A stretch of DNA of 64,000 bases from Anoxybacillus ayderensis (GCF_000833605.1 NZ_JXTG01000003.1:62001-126000); one strand, 5' to 3'. Counted from the stretch's first letter, positions 39,797 through 49,283 are shown. Notes: a model not told the origin generated them from the letters alone. Program-made: numbers and translations.

Positions 39797-40321
39797 ATGA
39801 TGGATCGTCTCTCATCATTGCGTACACAAAAACGGGCTTACGTGTACGGTGTTGTTGAACAAGTGAACGGCGAATGGGTGTTTTTTGACGAAGACGATGA
39901 AGCACATGAGTTTACAAGTTTGCCTGAGGAGGTTGAACTTTTTCGCTTCGGTCAATGGGTAAAAGGATGGCTTAGTGAAGATGGGGACATTTATGTGACA
40001 GAACGGTATACATTAAAAAACGGTGATCGTCTTCGCTACATCAAACCGTTGTCGCACGCATACGAACAATGGCTTTCCCAGCTACCCGACCACGCGTTTT
40101 TCCATTTTATTCATTTAATGAACGAATGGAACTTTTCCGTATACGATTGTTTGTATTGTTATAACTATATGTTATTTGCTGAAAAAGGGGTGAATTTTTT
40201 AATGTTTGATAATTCACTGGATATGTGCAACGTGCAACATTATTTTGACGACAAACAACATCGATTCGAGCTGACGTTGCAAACGGGAAAAAAAATCATT
40301 GGTGTCCAACTCGATCATTAA
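39797..40321 (+). CDS. yisN: Conserved protein of unknown function, YisN-like
   Basis: 174 residues with no signal or membrane segment. The first 65 residues form beta-rich sequence (AYVYGVVEQVNGEWVFFDED, GQWVKGWLSEDGDIYVTERY). The C-terminal part has aromatic and Cys-rich LYCYNYMLF and MCNVQHYFDD. AAGGAGG precedes tandem ATGs at 39797 and 39800. I do not recognise a catalytic motif; the name comes from position between asnO and yisL, as in B. subtilis. It diverges from asnB and overlaps the c-di-GMP gene by four bases tail to tail. Confidence 0.7.
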   Translation: MMDRLSSLRTQKRAYVYGVVEQVNGEWVFFDEDDEAHEFTSLPEEVELFRFGQWVKGWLSEDGDIYVTERYTLKNGDRLRYIKPLSHAYEQWLSQLPDHAFFHFIHLMNEWNFSVYDCLYCYNYMLFAEKGVNFLMFDNSLDMCNVQHYFDDKQHRFELTLQTGKKIIGVQLDH

Positions 40322-42261
40322 ATGATAGATTTACTTCCTTGCAACACTTGTTTTTCAAATTGTTCCGCAGGAAGAGGTTTAAAAATGCCGTACCCTTGCG
40401 CATAATGACATTTTAATCGTTTCAACAATTTCATTTGTTCAGCCGTTTCCACACCTTCTGCGACAACATTTAAACGCAAACCATGACCCATCGTAATAAT
40501 CGATTTGACGATCGCAATGTCCGAACGATCTTTATGAAGTTGATAAATGAACGATCGGTCAATTTTCAACGTACGAATCGGCAAATGCTTTAAATAGCTA
40601 AGCGATGAATAGCCTGTGCCAAAATCATCAATCGACACATGTACGCCAAGCTGTTGAAGCTGCTTCATGACGTGAATGCTGTAATACATGTTGCGCAGCA
40701 TCGAACTTTCCGTTAATTCCAAATGCAAACAATGTGCAGGAAGTTTTGACTCGTTGAGCGCTTGTTGCACATCTTCAAAAAACGTCGGATGTTGAAATTG
40801 CGTCGCTGAAACATTGACAGAAACGATGAATGAATCGAAGCCGAGATCGTGCCATGTTTTCGTTTGCATGCATGCTTCAGTAAGCACCCATCGCCCAAGA
40901 TCGTGGATGAAGCCAATTTCTTCTGCAATCGGAATGAACTCAAGCGGAGAAACAAGGCCGATTTTCGGATGTTTCCAGCGCAACAACGCTTCACTACCAA
41001 TAACTTTTCCTGTCATTAAGTCCATAATCGGTTGATAGACGAGAAAACATTCGTTTTTTTCAAGTGCCTTTCGCAAATATCGCTCCAGCTCGACGCGATA
41101 CATCACTTGCTCGTTCATTTTTGTGGCGTACAATTTTACGCCGTTGCCGCCTGTTTGTTTCGCGCGATTCACCGCTGTATCCGCATTTTTTAATAGCGAT
41201 TGGGCATCCACACCGTCCGCTGGATAAAAACTAATCCCAACGCTTGCGGTTAAAAAAAACTCTTTTTCTTCATATACAATCGGCGCCGCAATATGTTGAA
41301 GCAGCTTTTTTGTCCATTCAACGACCGTGTCTACATTCGCTTGCTCAGTAAACAACAGGCTAAACTTATCCCCACCGAAGCGACCTAAATGAGCCCCTCG
41401 GGGCAATACGTTTTTTATTCGTTCGGCTATTTGTTTTAATATTTCATCCCCACCGTAATGCCCAATCGTATCGTTCACGATTTTAAAACGATCCATATCC
41501 ACAAACAATACAGCAAGCGTATTACCTGTTTCTTTCGCTTGATCGATCGCTTGTTTTACGATGTTTGTAAATTTCAATCGGTTCGGTAGCCCCGTATCGA
41601 CATCGTGATAGGCGATATATTTCATATGCTCTTCCGCGCGCTTTTGTTCAGTAATGTCGCGACCGATGCCATAAATGCCAACCTTTTTTCCGTCAACGAT
41701 AATCGGAACGTTTTTAATTTGGAATAAATATACTTCTCCTGATTTCGATGGAATTTCTAAATTGTATTGTTGCACTTTCCCTTTTAACGCGCGATAAAAA
41801 TAGCGGCGCACGCGCGGAATATCTTCTTTTTTAATGTAATGAAGCGAGTTTGTATGCAAAATTTCTTCTGCCCTATACCCGAACACTCGTTCAAACGCCG
41901 GATTGACGCTTGTAAAATTACCTTCTAAATCGGTGGAATATACAATATCTGGATTATGCTCGAATAAAGAGCGGTAATATTGTTCCGATAGCTTCATTTT
42001 TTGACGCATCTCGTCCATATCCGCTCGACAATCGTCAACAACGAGGGCACAAATGACTGCTTGTTCCGATGCATCCCCAATCATCGGAAAAAGCTGCGCT
42101 TGGGGCAAATGATGATGCACGTACTGTTCGACTTGCATCCGAAACGAAGGGGAAAGCGAAGAAACAAAAATCGTTAGCTGGTCGTACTCATATAAACGAT
42201 AGTCGCTCACCCATCGTTCCCAATCCGCAAACGTGTGGCAAACCGTTTGAAATAATTTCAT
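40318..42261 (-). CDS. PAS-GGDEF-EAL protein with a degenerate GGDKF motif
   Basis: 647 residues, no membrane segment. Order: N-terminal region (about 1-85), a PAS domain (about 95-205; YYRSLFEHNPDIVYSTDLEG), GGDEF (about 220-375) with motif RFGGDKFSLLF near 292-302, and EAL (about 390-640). The EAL residues are intact: SEALLRWKHP, LELTESSM, IDDFGTGYSSLSYLK, LKIDRSFI and VVAEGVET. The cyclase motif has Lys for Glu and no clear RxxD inhibition site, so the protein is probably a c-di-GMP phosphodiesterase with a GTP-sensing GGDEF domain. A TATAAT at 42317-42322 overlaps the upstream ATG 42318, so ATG 42261 with AAAAGGGG is used; the ribosome-site spacing there is short. Confidence 0.88.
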   Translation of the reverse strand: MKLFQTVCHTFADWERWVSDYRLYEYDQLTIFVSSLSPSFRMQVEQYVHHHLPQAQLFPMIGDASEQAVICALVVDDCRADMDEMRQKMKLSEQYYRSLFEHNPDIVYSTDLEGNFTSVNPAFERVFGYRAEEILHTNSLHYIKKEDIPRVRRYFYRALKGKVQQYNLEIPSKSGEVYLFQIKNVPIIVDGKKVGIYGIGRDITEQKRAEEHMKYIAYHDVDTGLPNRLKFTNIVKQAIDQAKETGNTLAVLFVDMDRFKIVNDTIGHYGGDEILKQIAERIKNVLPRGAHLGRFGGDKFSLLFTEQANVDTVVEWTKKLLQHIAAPIVYEEKEFFLTASVGISFYPADGVDAQSLLKNADTAVNRAKQTGGNGVKLYATKMNEQVMYRVELERYLRKALEKNECFLVYQPIMDLMTGKVIGSEALLRWKHPKIGLVSPLEFIPIAEEIGFIHDLGRWVLTEACMQTKTWHDLGFDSFIVSVNVSATQFQHPTFFEDVQQALNESKLPAHCLHLELTESSMLRNMYYSIHVMKQLQQLGVHVSIDDFGTGYSSLSYLKHLPIRTLKIDRSFIYQLHKDRSDIAIVKSIITMGHGLRLNVVAEGVETAEQMKLLKRLKCHYAQGYGIFKPLPAEQFEKQVLQGSKSII

Positions 42262-42344
42262 CCCCTTTTCCCACTCTTTCTTTCTCTTTATATTTTTAGA
42301 ATTATCAATTAATTTCATTATAGCACATTTCCATATGGTAGAAA

Positions 42345-42374
42345 AAGATAAAAGTTGGCGAATATGCCAACTTT
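42345..42374 (-). terminator. Terminator of yisL
   Basis: AAAGTTGGC (42351-42359) pairs with GCCAACTTT (42366-42374). On the minus strand Ts follow. The stem begins at the yisL stop codon. Confidence 0.75.
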
Positions 42375-42729
42375 ACGAAAAGAAAGAAAAGCCAAATGGT
42401 AGTTTAAATCCGAGATATAGCACGATCACAAACGCAACAATGAACTGAAGCCAAAGGACGTTCGTGTTTTTTCCTTTTGCCGTCCGAACGAGAATCATTT
42501 CCATCATTCCAATGACCCATAAACCGACAATCACTTTCACGATATAAAGGAACGGAAATGAAGACATGCTATGTAAAATCCATGCCCCTGTCGCGATGAT
42601 CAAAATGTAAAATAAGCGCAACAACATGTGTACCATTTTTGTTTTTTCATGTCCTTTTGCTTGAAACGCAATCGCAACGACAAATAAAATAAGCGCGACA
42701 ACCCACGTCGTAATATGTGCATGTGTCAT
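42373..42729 (-). CDS. yisL: Small membrane protein of the YisL/UPF0344 family
   Basis: 118 residues with four hydrophobic helices (HITTWVVALILFVVAIAF; MLLRLFYILIIATGAWIL; FLYIVKVIVGLWVIGMMEM; LQFIVAFVIVLYLGF). ATG 42729 follows AAAGGAGC; an in-frame ATG at 42756 is upstream of that site. Function unknown; located between yisK and yisN as in B. subtilis. Confidence 0.85.
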   Translation of the reverse strand: MTHAHITTWVVALILFVVAIAFQAKGHEKTKMVHMLLRLFYILIIATGAWILHSMSSFPFLYIVKVIVGLWVIGMMEMILVRTAKGKNTNVLWLQFIVAFVIVLYLGFKLPFGFSFFS

Positions 42730-42878
42730 ACAGATGCTCCTTTCTTTTGATTTCATATATGCCCATCATAACACGTCCATATGACATTTGAAAAAGAAAA
42801 CGCTCACCTTTTCTATTTACTTTCTATATTCACTTCAAGTATGTTATATATGTGACGATCGAAATAGGAGGGATTGAC

Positions 42879-44069
42879 GTGAAAACAGCACAAATCATTG
42901 AACTAACAGAAAAATACGGCGCAAATAACTATCATCCACTTCCAGTCGTTTTATCAAAAGGCGAAGGTGTATGGGTAGAAGATCCAGAAGGGAATCGTTA
43001 TATGGATATGTTAAGCGCTTACTCTGCGGTCAACCAAGGACATCGCCATCCGCGCATCGTACAAGCGCTCATTGAACAAGCAAATAAAATTACATTAACA
43101 TCCCGAGCATTCCATAACGATCAGCTCGGTCCATGGTATGAAAAAGTCGCGAAATTAACAAAAAAAGAAATGGTTTTACCGATGAACACAGGAGCGGAAG
43201 CGGTAGAAACAGCCGTCAAAGCGGCGCGCCGCTGGGCGTATGACGTGAAAGGCGTTCCTGCCGATCAAGCGGAAATTATCGTTTGTGAAGATAACTTCCA
43301 CGGTCGGACGATGACAGCTGTATCGATGTCATCAAACCCAGAGTACAAACGTGGATTCGGTCCAATGCTCCCAGGCATTAAAGTTATTCCGTTCGGCGAT
43401 GTCGAAGCGCTCAAGCAAGCCATTACACCAAATACAGCAGCGTTTATTTTTGAACCGATTCAAGGGGAAGCGGGCATTAACATTCCGCCAGAAGGGTTTT
43501 TAAAAGCCGCATATGACGTATGTAAACAACATAACGTGTTATATATTGCTGACGAAATTCAATCCGGTCTTGGCCGTTCTGGTAAAATGTTTGCGTGCGA
43601 TTGGGAAGAAGTAGAGCCAGATATGTACATTCTCGGTAAAGCGCTCGGTGGCGGCGTATTCCCAATTTCATGCGTTGCCGCAAACAAAGATATTCTCGGC
43701 GTATTTAATCCGGGATCGCACGGATCGACGTTCGGGGGCAACCCGCTTGCTTGTGCTGTTTCGATCGCTGCGCTTGATGTAATCGTTGAAGAAAAATTGC
43801 CAGAGCGCTCATTTGAGCTCGGTCAATATTTCCAAGAAAAATTGCGCGAAATTAATCATCCGCACATTAAAGAAGTGCGCGGCAGAGGACTATTTATCGG
43901 CGTTGAACTGCATGTTGCGGCACGCCCATATTGTGAAAAACTACAACAAGAAGGGCTATTATGTAAAGAGACGCATGATACAGTCATCCGCTTCGCTCCA
44001 CCGCTCGTCATTACAAAAGAAGAGCTCGACTGGGCCATTGAAAAAGTGAAAAAAGTATTTGAACAGTAA
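42879..44069 (+). CDS. rocD: Ornithine aminotransferase
   Basis: 396 residues, the usual length. Class-III aminotransferase motifs: [71 protein letters not shown] and the PLP Lys in [13 protein letters not shown]. It converts ornithine and 2-oxoglutarate to glutamate semialdehyde, linking arginine and proline metabolism. The start is GTG 42879 with AGGAGGG at seven-base spacing; the frame from 42852 lacks one. It stands alone between divergent yisL and a terminator; this insertion is absent from the B. subtilis order. Confidence 0.95.
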   Translation: MKTAQIIELTEKYGANNYHPLPVVLSKGEGVWVEDPEGNRYMDMLSAYSAVNQGHRHPRIVQALIEQANKITLTSRAFHNDQLGPWYEKVAKLTKKEMVLPMNTGAEAVETAVKAARRWAYDVKGVPADQAEIIVCEDNFHGRTMTAVSMSSNPEYKRGFGPMLPGIKVIPFGDVEALKQAITPNTAAFIFEPIQGEAGINIPPEGFLKAAYDVCKQHNVLYIADEIQSGLGRSGKMFACDWEEVEPDMYILGKALGGGVFPISCVAANKDILGVFNPGSHGSTFGGNPLACAVSIAALDVIVEEKLPERSFELGQYFQEKLREINHPHIKEVRGRGLFIGVELHVAARPYCEKLQQEGLLCKETHDTVIRFAPPLVITKEELDWAIEKVKKVFEQ

Positions 44070-44093
44070 AAAGCTGGGGCACCCCAGCTTTTT
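44068..44093. terminator. Bidirectional terminator of rocD and yisK
   Basis: AAAAAGCTGGGG (44068-44079) and CCCCAGCTTTTT (44082-44093) form a long stem with two-base spacing and T runs on both strands. Confidence 0.85.
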
Positions 44094-44955
44094 ATTTGAC
44101 TACATTCCGTAACGTCCCGATTTGATCAATCGTAATTTCAATCACATCCCCCGACTGTAAAAAGCGCGGCGGATTCATTCCTTTTCCAACACCGGCTGGC
44201 GTTCCTGTCGCAATGACATCCCCTGGCTCTAACGTCATCCCTTTCGACAACGTCGCAATGATCGTCGGAATGTCGAAAATAAATTGCGCTGTCGTTGCCG
44301 ATTGTCTCACTTCGCCATTTACTTTCGTTTCAATATGTAACGCATGCGGATGAGCGATCGCTGACCGATGAACGATCCACGGTCCCATCGGACATGACGT
44401 ATCTAAACTTTTGCCAAGCAAATATTGTTTATGTCTTTCTTGTAAATCGCGCGCAGTCACATCGTTTATAATCGTATAACCAAACACGTAATCGAGCGCC
44501 TGTTCTTTCGGAATCGCTTTTCCTTTTTTTCCAATCACAATCGCAAGCTCTCCTTCATAATCTAGCTGATCCGTCACATCCGCATGGCGTAAAATCGGTG
44601 CCTCATGTCCGATCACTGTCGTTGGCGCTTTCGAAAATACAATCATATTTTCGCGATCCGCTATACTTCCCATTTCTTGCGCATGATCGGCATAATTTTT
44701 TCCGATGCAAAAAATGTTTTTGGTCGGACGTGGAATCGGCGCAAGCAACTGCACATCGTGAAGTTCATACGTCCACTCTGGCTGTACGCGCTCAAGCACA
44801 CGTTGCACTTTTTCAATGAACAATTCCCCAAGTTCGACGCATTCAATCATCGTATTCGGTATCGTTTCATCCGCTTTCGATAAATGAACGACCTTTTGCT
44901 CGTGTACAACCCCGACAAACACATCCGATCCCGCATATGCTGTCACAAATTTCAT
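44092..44955 (-). CDS. yisK: Fumarylacetoacetate hydrolase-family protein (YisK-like)
   Basis: 287 residues. N-terminal extension (1-75) then the FAH fold: IFCIGKNYADHAQEMG, FSKAPTTVIGHEAPI, the metal ligands in LDYEGELAIVIGKKGKAI, INDVTARDLQERHKQYLLGK and VIATGTPAGVGKGM. The family cleaves C-C bonds of dicarbonyl acids; B. subtilis YisK acts on oxaloacetate-like acids. The true substrate here is unknown. The start ATG follows GAGGGGAT. Confidence 0.9.
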   Translation of the reverse strand: MKFVTAYAGSDVFVGVVHEQKVVHLSKADETIPNTMIECVELGELFIEKVQRVLERVQPEWTYELHDVQLLAPIPRPTKNIFCIGKNYADHAQEMGSIADRENMIVFSKAPTTVIGHEAPILRHADVTDQLDYEGELAIVIGKKGKAIPKEQALDYVFGYTIINDVTARDLQERHKQYLLGKSLDTSCPMGPWIVHRSAIAHPHALHIETKVNGEVRQSATTAQFIFDIPTIIATLSKGMTLEPGDVIATGTPAGVGKGMNPPRFLQSGDVIEITIDQIGTLRNVVK

Positions 44956-45140
44956 TTTCCATCCCCTCTTTCGTATGATCGAACATCACTATTTTCTCTT
45001 TTTCACGTGTAGACTCCTTTGTAAAAAAATTATTTTTCAGCATATTATACTATTTCCTTTTTCTTCAGAATATGTATAATAGTTTATACGTACAGTCATT
45101 TACAGACTGTTAACGAAAATGAAAAATGTTGGTGAATCTT

Positions 45141-45320
45141 ATGTCTCTTTCCCTCATCGAAAAGAAAAGACGACAATTAATTGAATTGGCACAAACGTAC
45201 GGTTTTTCTGCGAAAGAAACGATCCAATGCAGTCAAGAGCTCGATGAATTGTTAAACAAACATTTAAAAGAAGCCGTGCTTTTCCATAAAGAAAAAGAGG
45301 ACAAGCCTTGTACGACATGA
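45141..45320 (+). CDS. yisI: Spo0E-like aspartyl-phosphate phosphatase (YisI-like)
   Basis: 59 residues. It carries the Spo0E signature CSQELDELLNKHL in a helical hairpin, after IEKKRRQLIELAQTYGFSAKE. Such proteins remove phosphate from Spo0A~P and hold back sporulation. The start is ATG 45141 after GGTGA; the ATG at 45126 would lack a ribosome site. Located between yisK and the gerP region, as in B. subtilis, although yisJ is missing. A 5' TATAAT lies near 45074. Confidence 0.88.
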   Translation: MSLSLIEKKRRQLIELAQTYGFSAKETIQCSQELDELLNKHLKEAVLFHKEKEDKPCTT

Positions 45321-45344
45321 TCTGTTCATGTCGTTTTCTTTTTT
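45312..45344. terminator. Bidirectional terminator of yisI and the DUF418 gene
   Basis: ACGACATGA (45312-45320) pairs with TCATGTCGT (45326-45334), followed on the plus strand by a T-rich run. The yisI and DUF418 stop codons lie in the two arms. Confidence 0.75.
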
Positions 45345-46435
45345 CCGTACGTCATCCATCGCCATACTCGCTCCATCGGTCCGATGCGATATGTTTTCAA
45401 CCACCAATGGCTCCATACGACTTGAATGACATATACGATACATGCGACAGCGAGCGCTTGTTTCGGTGTTACTTTTCCATACCATCCGAAGCCATATGAA
45501 TAAAACAACGTCGTACAAATGATCGATTGCGTCAAATAATTTGTTAACGCCATTTTGCCAACAGGAGCAAAAACATGAACGACTTGCGATGCCATAAGCG
45601 AAAACGCAGTAAAATAAAACAAAGCAAGCGCAGGTCCTCCAATCATATCTTGCGCATACGTTGTCACAATATTTTTTTCGACACAAGGCAACATTTTAAA
45701 AATGACGCCGACAACGAACGAACCGATGCACCACTTGTTTATCGTTGCGCGATTTATGTTCATGTCATGAAACCATTTTTCTTTTGCGATATATGCCCCA
45801 AATAAAAAAAACGGCAAAATCGTTAAAATAAAAATGAACGCTTGTGTAAACGAGTTGACGTACAACCAATCATACGCTCGCTGCATAAAAATTTGTTCCC
45901 ATGTCCCTTGTTGGTAGTTCGCGACAGCTTGCTTCGCTAACGTCGGCTCTGAAAAATCGACATCGCCATATTGTTTCCACATCACCCACATCAAAATCGT
46001 TGAAACGCCAGCCCAACCGCCCCAAAGCGAAAGCGCAAAGCGCCGCAACGTCTTTGCCCTTGCCCGAAAAAACGGAAAAAGAAACAACCCAACGATCGCA
46101 TAACCAATTAAAATATCGCCATGCCAAATGAAAAACGCATGAAACATCCCAAATAACAACAACGCAAACAAGCGGCGTAAAAAAGTGATCCGGAATTTCT
46201 CGCCCCCTTTGTCAAGCATGATCCATGCTCCCCAGCCGAACAACATCGAAAAAAGCGGATAAAAGCTCGCTTGCGCAAATATATCAACAAATGCGAGCAG
46301 GAAGCGATCAAGCCCATCTTTCGCAAACACCGTGGCATCGACATACAGCGTCGGAAGTGAAAAATCAAGAACGTTCACAAGCAAAATGCCAAACAACGCA
46401 AAACCACGCACCGCATCAATCATTGAAATACGCAT
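45326..46435 (-). CDS. DUF418-family membrane protein
   Basis: 369 residues with about nine membrane segments. N-terminus ISMIDAVRGFALFGILLVNV, then MLFGWGAWIML, HGDILIGYAIVGLF and the family end GKMALTNYLTQSIICTTLFY. Acyltransferase-like membrane proteins of this type have no assigned reaction. ATG 46435 has AAAGGAGG upstream, which outranks an ATG at 46546. It is an addition to the B. subtilis order. Confidence 0.85.
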   Translation of the reverse strand: MRISMIDAVRGFALFGILLVNVLDFSLPTLYVDATVFAKDGLDRFLLAFVDIFAQASFYPLFSMLFGWGAWIMLDKGGEKFRITFLRRLFALLLFGMFHAFFIWHGDILIGYAIVGLFLFPFFRARAKTLRRFALSLWGGWAGVSTILMWVMWKQYGDVDFSEPTLAKQAVANYQQGTWEQIFMQRAYDWLYVNSFTQAFIFILTILPFFLFGAYIAKEKWFHDMNINRATINKWCIGSFVVGVIFKMLPCVEKNIVTTYAQDMIGGPALALFYFTAFSLMASQVVHVFAPVGKMALTNYLTQSIICTTLFYSYGFGWYGKVTPKQALAVACIVYVIQVVWSHWWLKTYRIGPMERVWRWMTYGKKKTT

Positions 46436-46464
46436 AATCTCCCTCCTTTTCCATTTCAGCGTAA

Positions 46465-46500
46465 AGAAAAAAAAGACCGCTGTCAATCGACAACGGCTCT
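46465..46500 (-). terminator. Terminator after the truncated acyl-CoA ligase
   Basis: On the minus strand CCGTTGTC (46496-46489) and GACAGCGG (46484-46477), with one G-T pair, precede an eight-T run. Confidence 0.7.
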
Positions 46501-46506
46501 TCCTTA

Positions 46507-47187
46507 TTAATTCACATATCTTCCTGTCTTTCCTATCGATTGCCAATATTCGTTACGCAAATGTACTTTTTGTATTTTTCCTGATGCGGTTTTTGGCAAT
46601 TCTTGAACGAATGTGACGCCGGTGATGGCTTTAAAATGGGCAAGTTTTTCGCGTGAAAAGGCGATCAACTCTTGTTCGGTCACTTCTTTTCCTGGACGGA
46701 CGACGACGAACGCATGCGGCGTTTCGCCCCATTTTTCATGCGGAACAGCAATGACTGCCGCCTCTAACACCGCTGGATGCTCGTACAACACCCCTTCAAC
46801 TTCAATCGATGAAATGTTTTCCCCACCGCTAATAATAATATCTTTTTTCCGATCAACGATGTCGATGTTGCCATATGCATCGACAGTCGCCATATCTCCT
46901 GTATGAAGCCAGCCGTTACGAATCGTTTCCATTGTCGCTTCTGGATTTTTCCAATATCCTGCCATTACGCCGTTGCTGCGCACAATGACTTCTCCGATCG
47001 ACTTTCCGTCGCGCGGCACTTCTTCCCCATGCTCATTGACGACTTTCACTTCACAGCCAATCATCGCATAACCTGCTTTCGCTTTCATGCGATATTGATC
47101 GCTAAGCGGCAAATGTTGCAAATGCGAACGGACGGTAGAAACCGTGCTTAATGGCGATGATTCCGTCATACCGTACACTTGATTGAA
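46507..47187 (-). pseudogene. 3' fragment of an AMP-forming acyl-CoA ligase gene
   Basis: About 226 codons remain of a gene usually over 500. It begins in the middle of the adenylation domain at FNQVYGMTESSPLS, directly against the IS605 end, and keeps GWLHTGDMATVD, DRKKDIIISGGENISS and the catalytic Lys in PKTASGKIQK. The N-terminal AMP-binding loop and substrate pocket are absent and were not found beyond the IS. It cannot work alone. Codon 1 (GTG 47178) has no ribosome site. It probably arose by insertion plus deletion. Confidence 0.85.
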
Positions 47188-47290
47188 CCTCTCATGGCTG
47201 AAGCCACGAGATTCCTGCGCTGTCCCTTCTACCGAAGGGAGAATGAGCAGGCTAGCCCCGCAGTTCCTGCGGTTAGAAGCCGTATGGCTT
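47183..47290 (-). ncRNA. Right end of the IS605-type element, candidate omega-RNA region
   Basis: Downstream of and overlapping the end of tnpB are two hairpins: CCGCAG/CTGCGG near 47258-47272 and CTCGTGGCT/AGCCATGAG near 47191-47210, followed by AGGTTCAA ending at 47183. TnpB elements encode their guide RNA scaffold here. Extents are approximate; transcription is not shown. Confidence 0.45.
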
Positions 47291-48368
47291 CGTTTTTCAA
47301 ATTAATACTTGCGTTCACATCCCGATCGTGATGTGTGCCACATGAAGGGCATTCCCATTCACGAAGGTGAAGATGCTTCACGTCTTTGTTTTTGTATCCG
47401 CAATGAGAACACAATTGGCTAGATGGAAAGTTTTTCGCCACCACAACTACTTGTTTGCCGTACCATGTCGCTTTGTACATGAGCATGTCTGTAAATGTTG
47501 ACCACGATACGTCGGCAATGGCTTTGGCTAAGTTGTGGTTTTTCATCATGTTTGACACTTGCAAATCCTCGATCCCGATGATGTCGTGGTTTTTGACAAT
47601 CTCGGTGGAGAGTTTATGCAAGTAGTCGTTTCGGGAATTTGTCATTTTCTCGTGTAGGCGTGCGACCTTGATTCGCTGCTTATGCCAATTTGAACTCCCG
47701 ATTTGTCGCCTAGAAAGAATACGTTGGGCTTTAGCTAATTTTTCTTCAAGTTTGCGAAGATATTTTGGATTGGCATACGTCGTACCGTCTGAAAGAATGG
47801 CAAAGTCCTTTATCCCCAAGTCAATCCCGACGGCACGATTCGTTTTAGGAAGTGGTTGCACCTCTGTTTCTACAAGAATAGACACAAAGTATTTTCCGCT
47901 TGCGTTTCGGCGAATGGTCGCAGACAAGATGCGTCCTTCGACTTCCCGACTTTTCGCAAAACGAACAAGACCAAGTTTCGGGAGTTTGATTCGATTACCG
48001 ACAACGGCAATATTTCCGTTCGTGTACTTTGTTGTGTACGATTGCACCTTGTTCTTTTTTGACTTAAAACGTGGTTTATTGTTTTGTTTTTGAAAAAATC
48101 GGGTGTACGCATCAGATAAATGTTTCAGCGAAGTTTGGAGCGCAATGCTGTCCACTTCTTTTAGCCATACCAATTGTTTCTTTAGGCTTGTTAATTGAGA
48201 AGAACAAAGCTTGTATGTCAACCCTTTTCCTGTTGTTCGGTACGCACGTTCCCATTCGGCAAGGAAATGATTGAACACAAAACGAGCGCAACCGAATGTT
48301 TTGGCAATGAGGATTTCCTGTTCTCTGGTTGGGTAAATACGGAATTTGTATGCTTTATGGACGAACAT
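47229..48368 (-). CDS. tnpB: TnpB, IS200/IS605-family RNA-guided nuclease
   Basis: 379 residues, apparently complete. N-terminal RNA-binding part ([20 protein letters not shown]), then the RuvC residues: Asp in [13 protein letters not shown], Glu in [11 protein letters not shown] and Asp in [13 protein letters not shown]. The zinc finger [20 protein letters not shown] continues to CPSCG. All catalytic acids are present, so it may be active. TnpB uses omega-RNA from the element end to cut DNA. ATG 48368 follows GAGGTGAAAGCG, five bases after the tnpA stop; the longer frame from 48476 lies within tnpA. Confidence 0.92.
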   Translation of the reverse strand: MFVHKAYKFRIYPTREQEILIAKTFGCARFVFNHFLAEWERAYRTTGKGLTYKLCSSQLTSLKKQLVWLKEVDSIALQTSLKHLSDAYTRFFQKQNNKPRFKSKKNKVQSYTTKYTNGNIAVVGNRIKLPKLGLVRFAKSREVEGRILSATIRRNASGKYFVSILVETEVQPLPKTNRAVGIDLGIKDFAILSDGTTYANPKYLRKLEEKLAKAQRILSRRQIGSSNWHKQRIKVARLHEKMTNSRNDYLHKLSTEIVKNHDIIGIEDLQVSNMMKNHNLAKAIADVSWSTFTDMLMYKATWYGKQVVVVAKNFPSSQLCSHCGYKNKDVKHLHLREWECPSCGTHHDRDVNASINLKNEAIRLLTAGTAGLACSFSLR

Positions 48369-48373
48369 CGCTT

Positions 48374-48570
48374 TCACCTCGCTTTCTGATTTTGGATATA
48401 CTGTCGTATTTGCATTTCTGTGTGTTGGCTTACGGTTGCGACAAAGTAAGAAGGATTCCACAGATTCCCTCCCCACAACTTCTCTTTTAGTTGGGGGAAC
48501 TCTTTAAACAGCAACCTTGCACTCACGCCTTTTAACGCTTTGATGATATTTGGAATAGAGTGCTGTGGAG
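48374..48570 (-). pseudogene. C-terminal remnant of TnpA (IS200-type Y1 transposase)
   Basis: The frame reads [35 protein letters not shown] and [10 protein letters not shown], the end of an IS200/IS605 TnpA. The N-terminal half with the HUH motif is gone; upstream sequence belongs to the neighbouring relic. The element cannot transpose itself and would need TnpA in trans. Confidence 0.75.
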
Positions 48571-48642
48571 TGCAATCAACACTCGTTTGCTGGGCGCTCC
48601 TAAGGCTTGACTTCCCCACTAACGTATGGGTACATGGTCGTG

Positions 48643-49184
48643 TCACAGGATATATTCGGCATATTGTTTCAAGTTGATGTTTGCATTCAAATCGCGATCG
48701 ATTTCTATCCCACACACTTCACAAAGCAATTCAAGTTTCTTGATATTTTCCGTTCTCCTGTAGCGGTATTCACCTCCTTCAATTTGAATTTTGTTCATTT
48801 CATACTTTCGCTACAGCTTTCTTTGCAGTCGCTTCATTTGTTTTTCAAGCTTTTTCACTTTAGGCATATGATGGATGTTAGGAAACGTTATGCCATTGCT
48901 GATCGTTGCGAGAGATTTGATTCCTACATCCACCCCAATGCTTTCGTTTGTTTCAACTTCGTTAGCCTTTTTCTGGCTTCACCGTCTTTCAAAAACTTTC
49001 CGCCTTGTTTGTTATGCTTTTGTTGTTGTGCTAATGCAAAATTGTACGCCCATCTGGCAACACCCGCGCATTGAAAAAGCTTCATCTTTTGCTTATTGCT
49101 AGGCAGAGGCATGACTTTGTATGTTCGAATCATCTTCGCCCCATTCCTTTGTACTTTCATAAAATAATCATAAGATTTTTTCAT
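48643..49184 (-). pseudogene. Deleted and frameshifted tnpB relic of a second IS605-type element
   Basis: Three pieces remain in order: an N-terminus (from about 49133; MIRTYKVMPLPSNKQKMKLF, CAGVARWAYNFALAQQQKH), a RuvC-I piece (GVDVGIKSLATISNGITF) with a stop after RLQRKL, and the C-terminus CEVCGIEIDRDLNANINLK ending near 48643. Large parts between them, including one zinc-finger Cys pair, are missing. It differs clearly from the intact tnpB next to it. Its right end seems to lie near 48600, where the tnpA fragment begins. Confidence 0.75.
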
Positions 49185-49283
49185 ACATATTTATAGGTTT
49201 ATCACGAACAGTCAACCCCCTCCTTTTATCCGAAAATTATCATTTTTCAGAAATATTATAACATATCTTTCTTTTTGTGGAGC

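Noticed and set aside
42262-42318. Upstream ATG at 42318 as start of the GGDEF-EAL gene
   Set aside because: It overlaps a TATAAT -10 element and has no ribosome site; those codons are A/T-rich and unlike the protein.
49185-49283. Missing 5' half of the acyl-CoA ligase
   Set aside because: I looked for it on the far side of the IS scar; only the tnpB relic start and the gerP promoter region are there.
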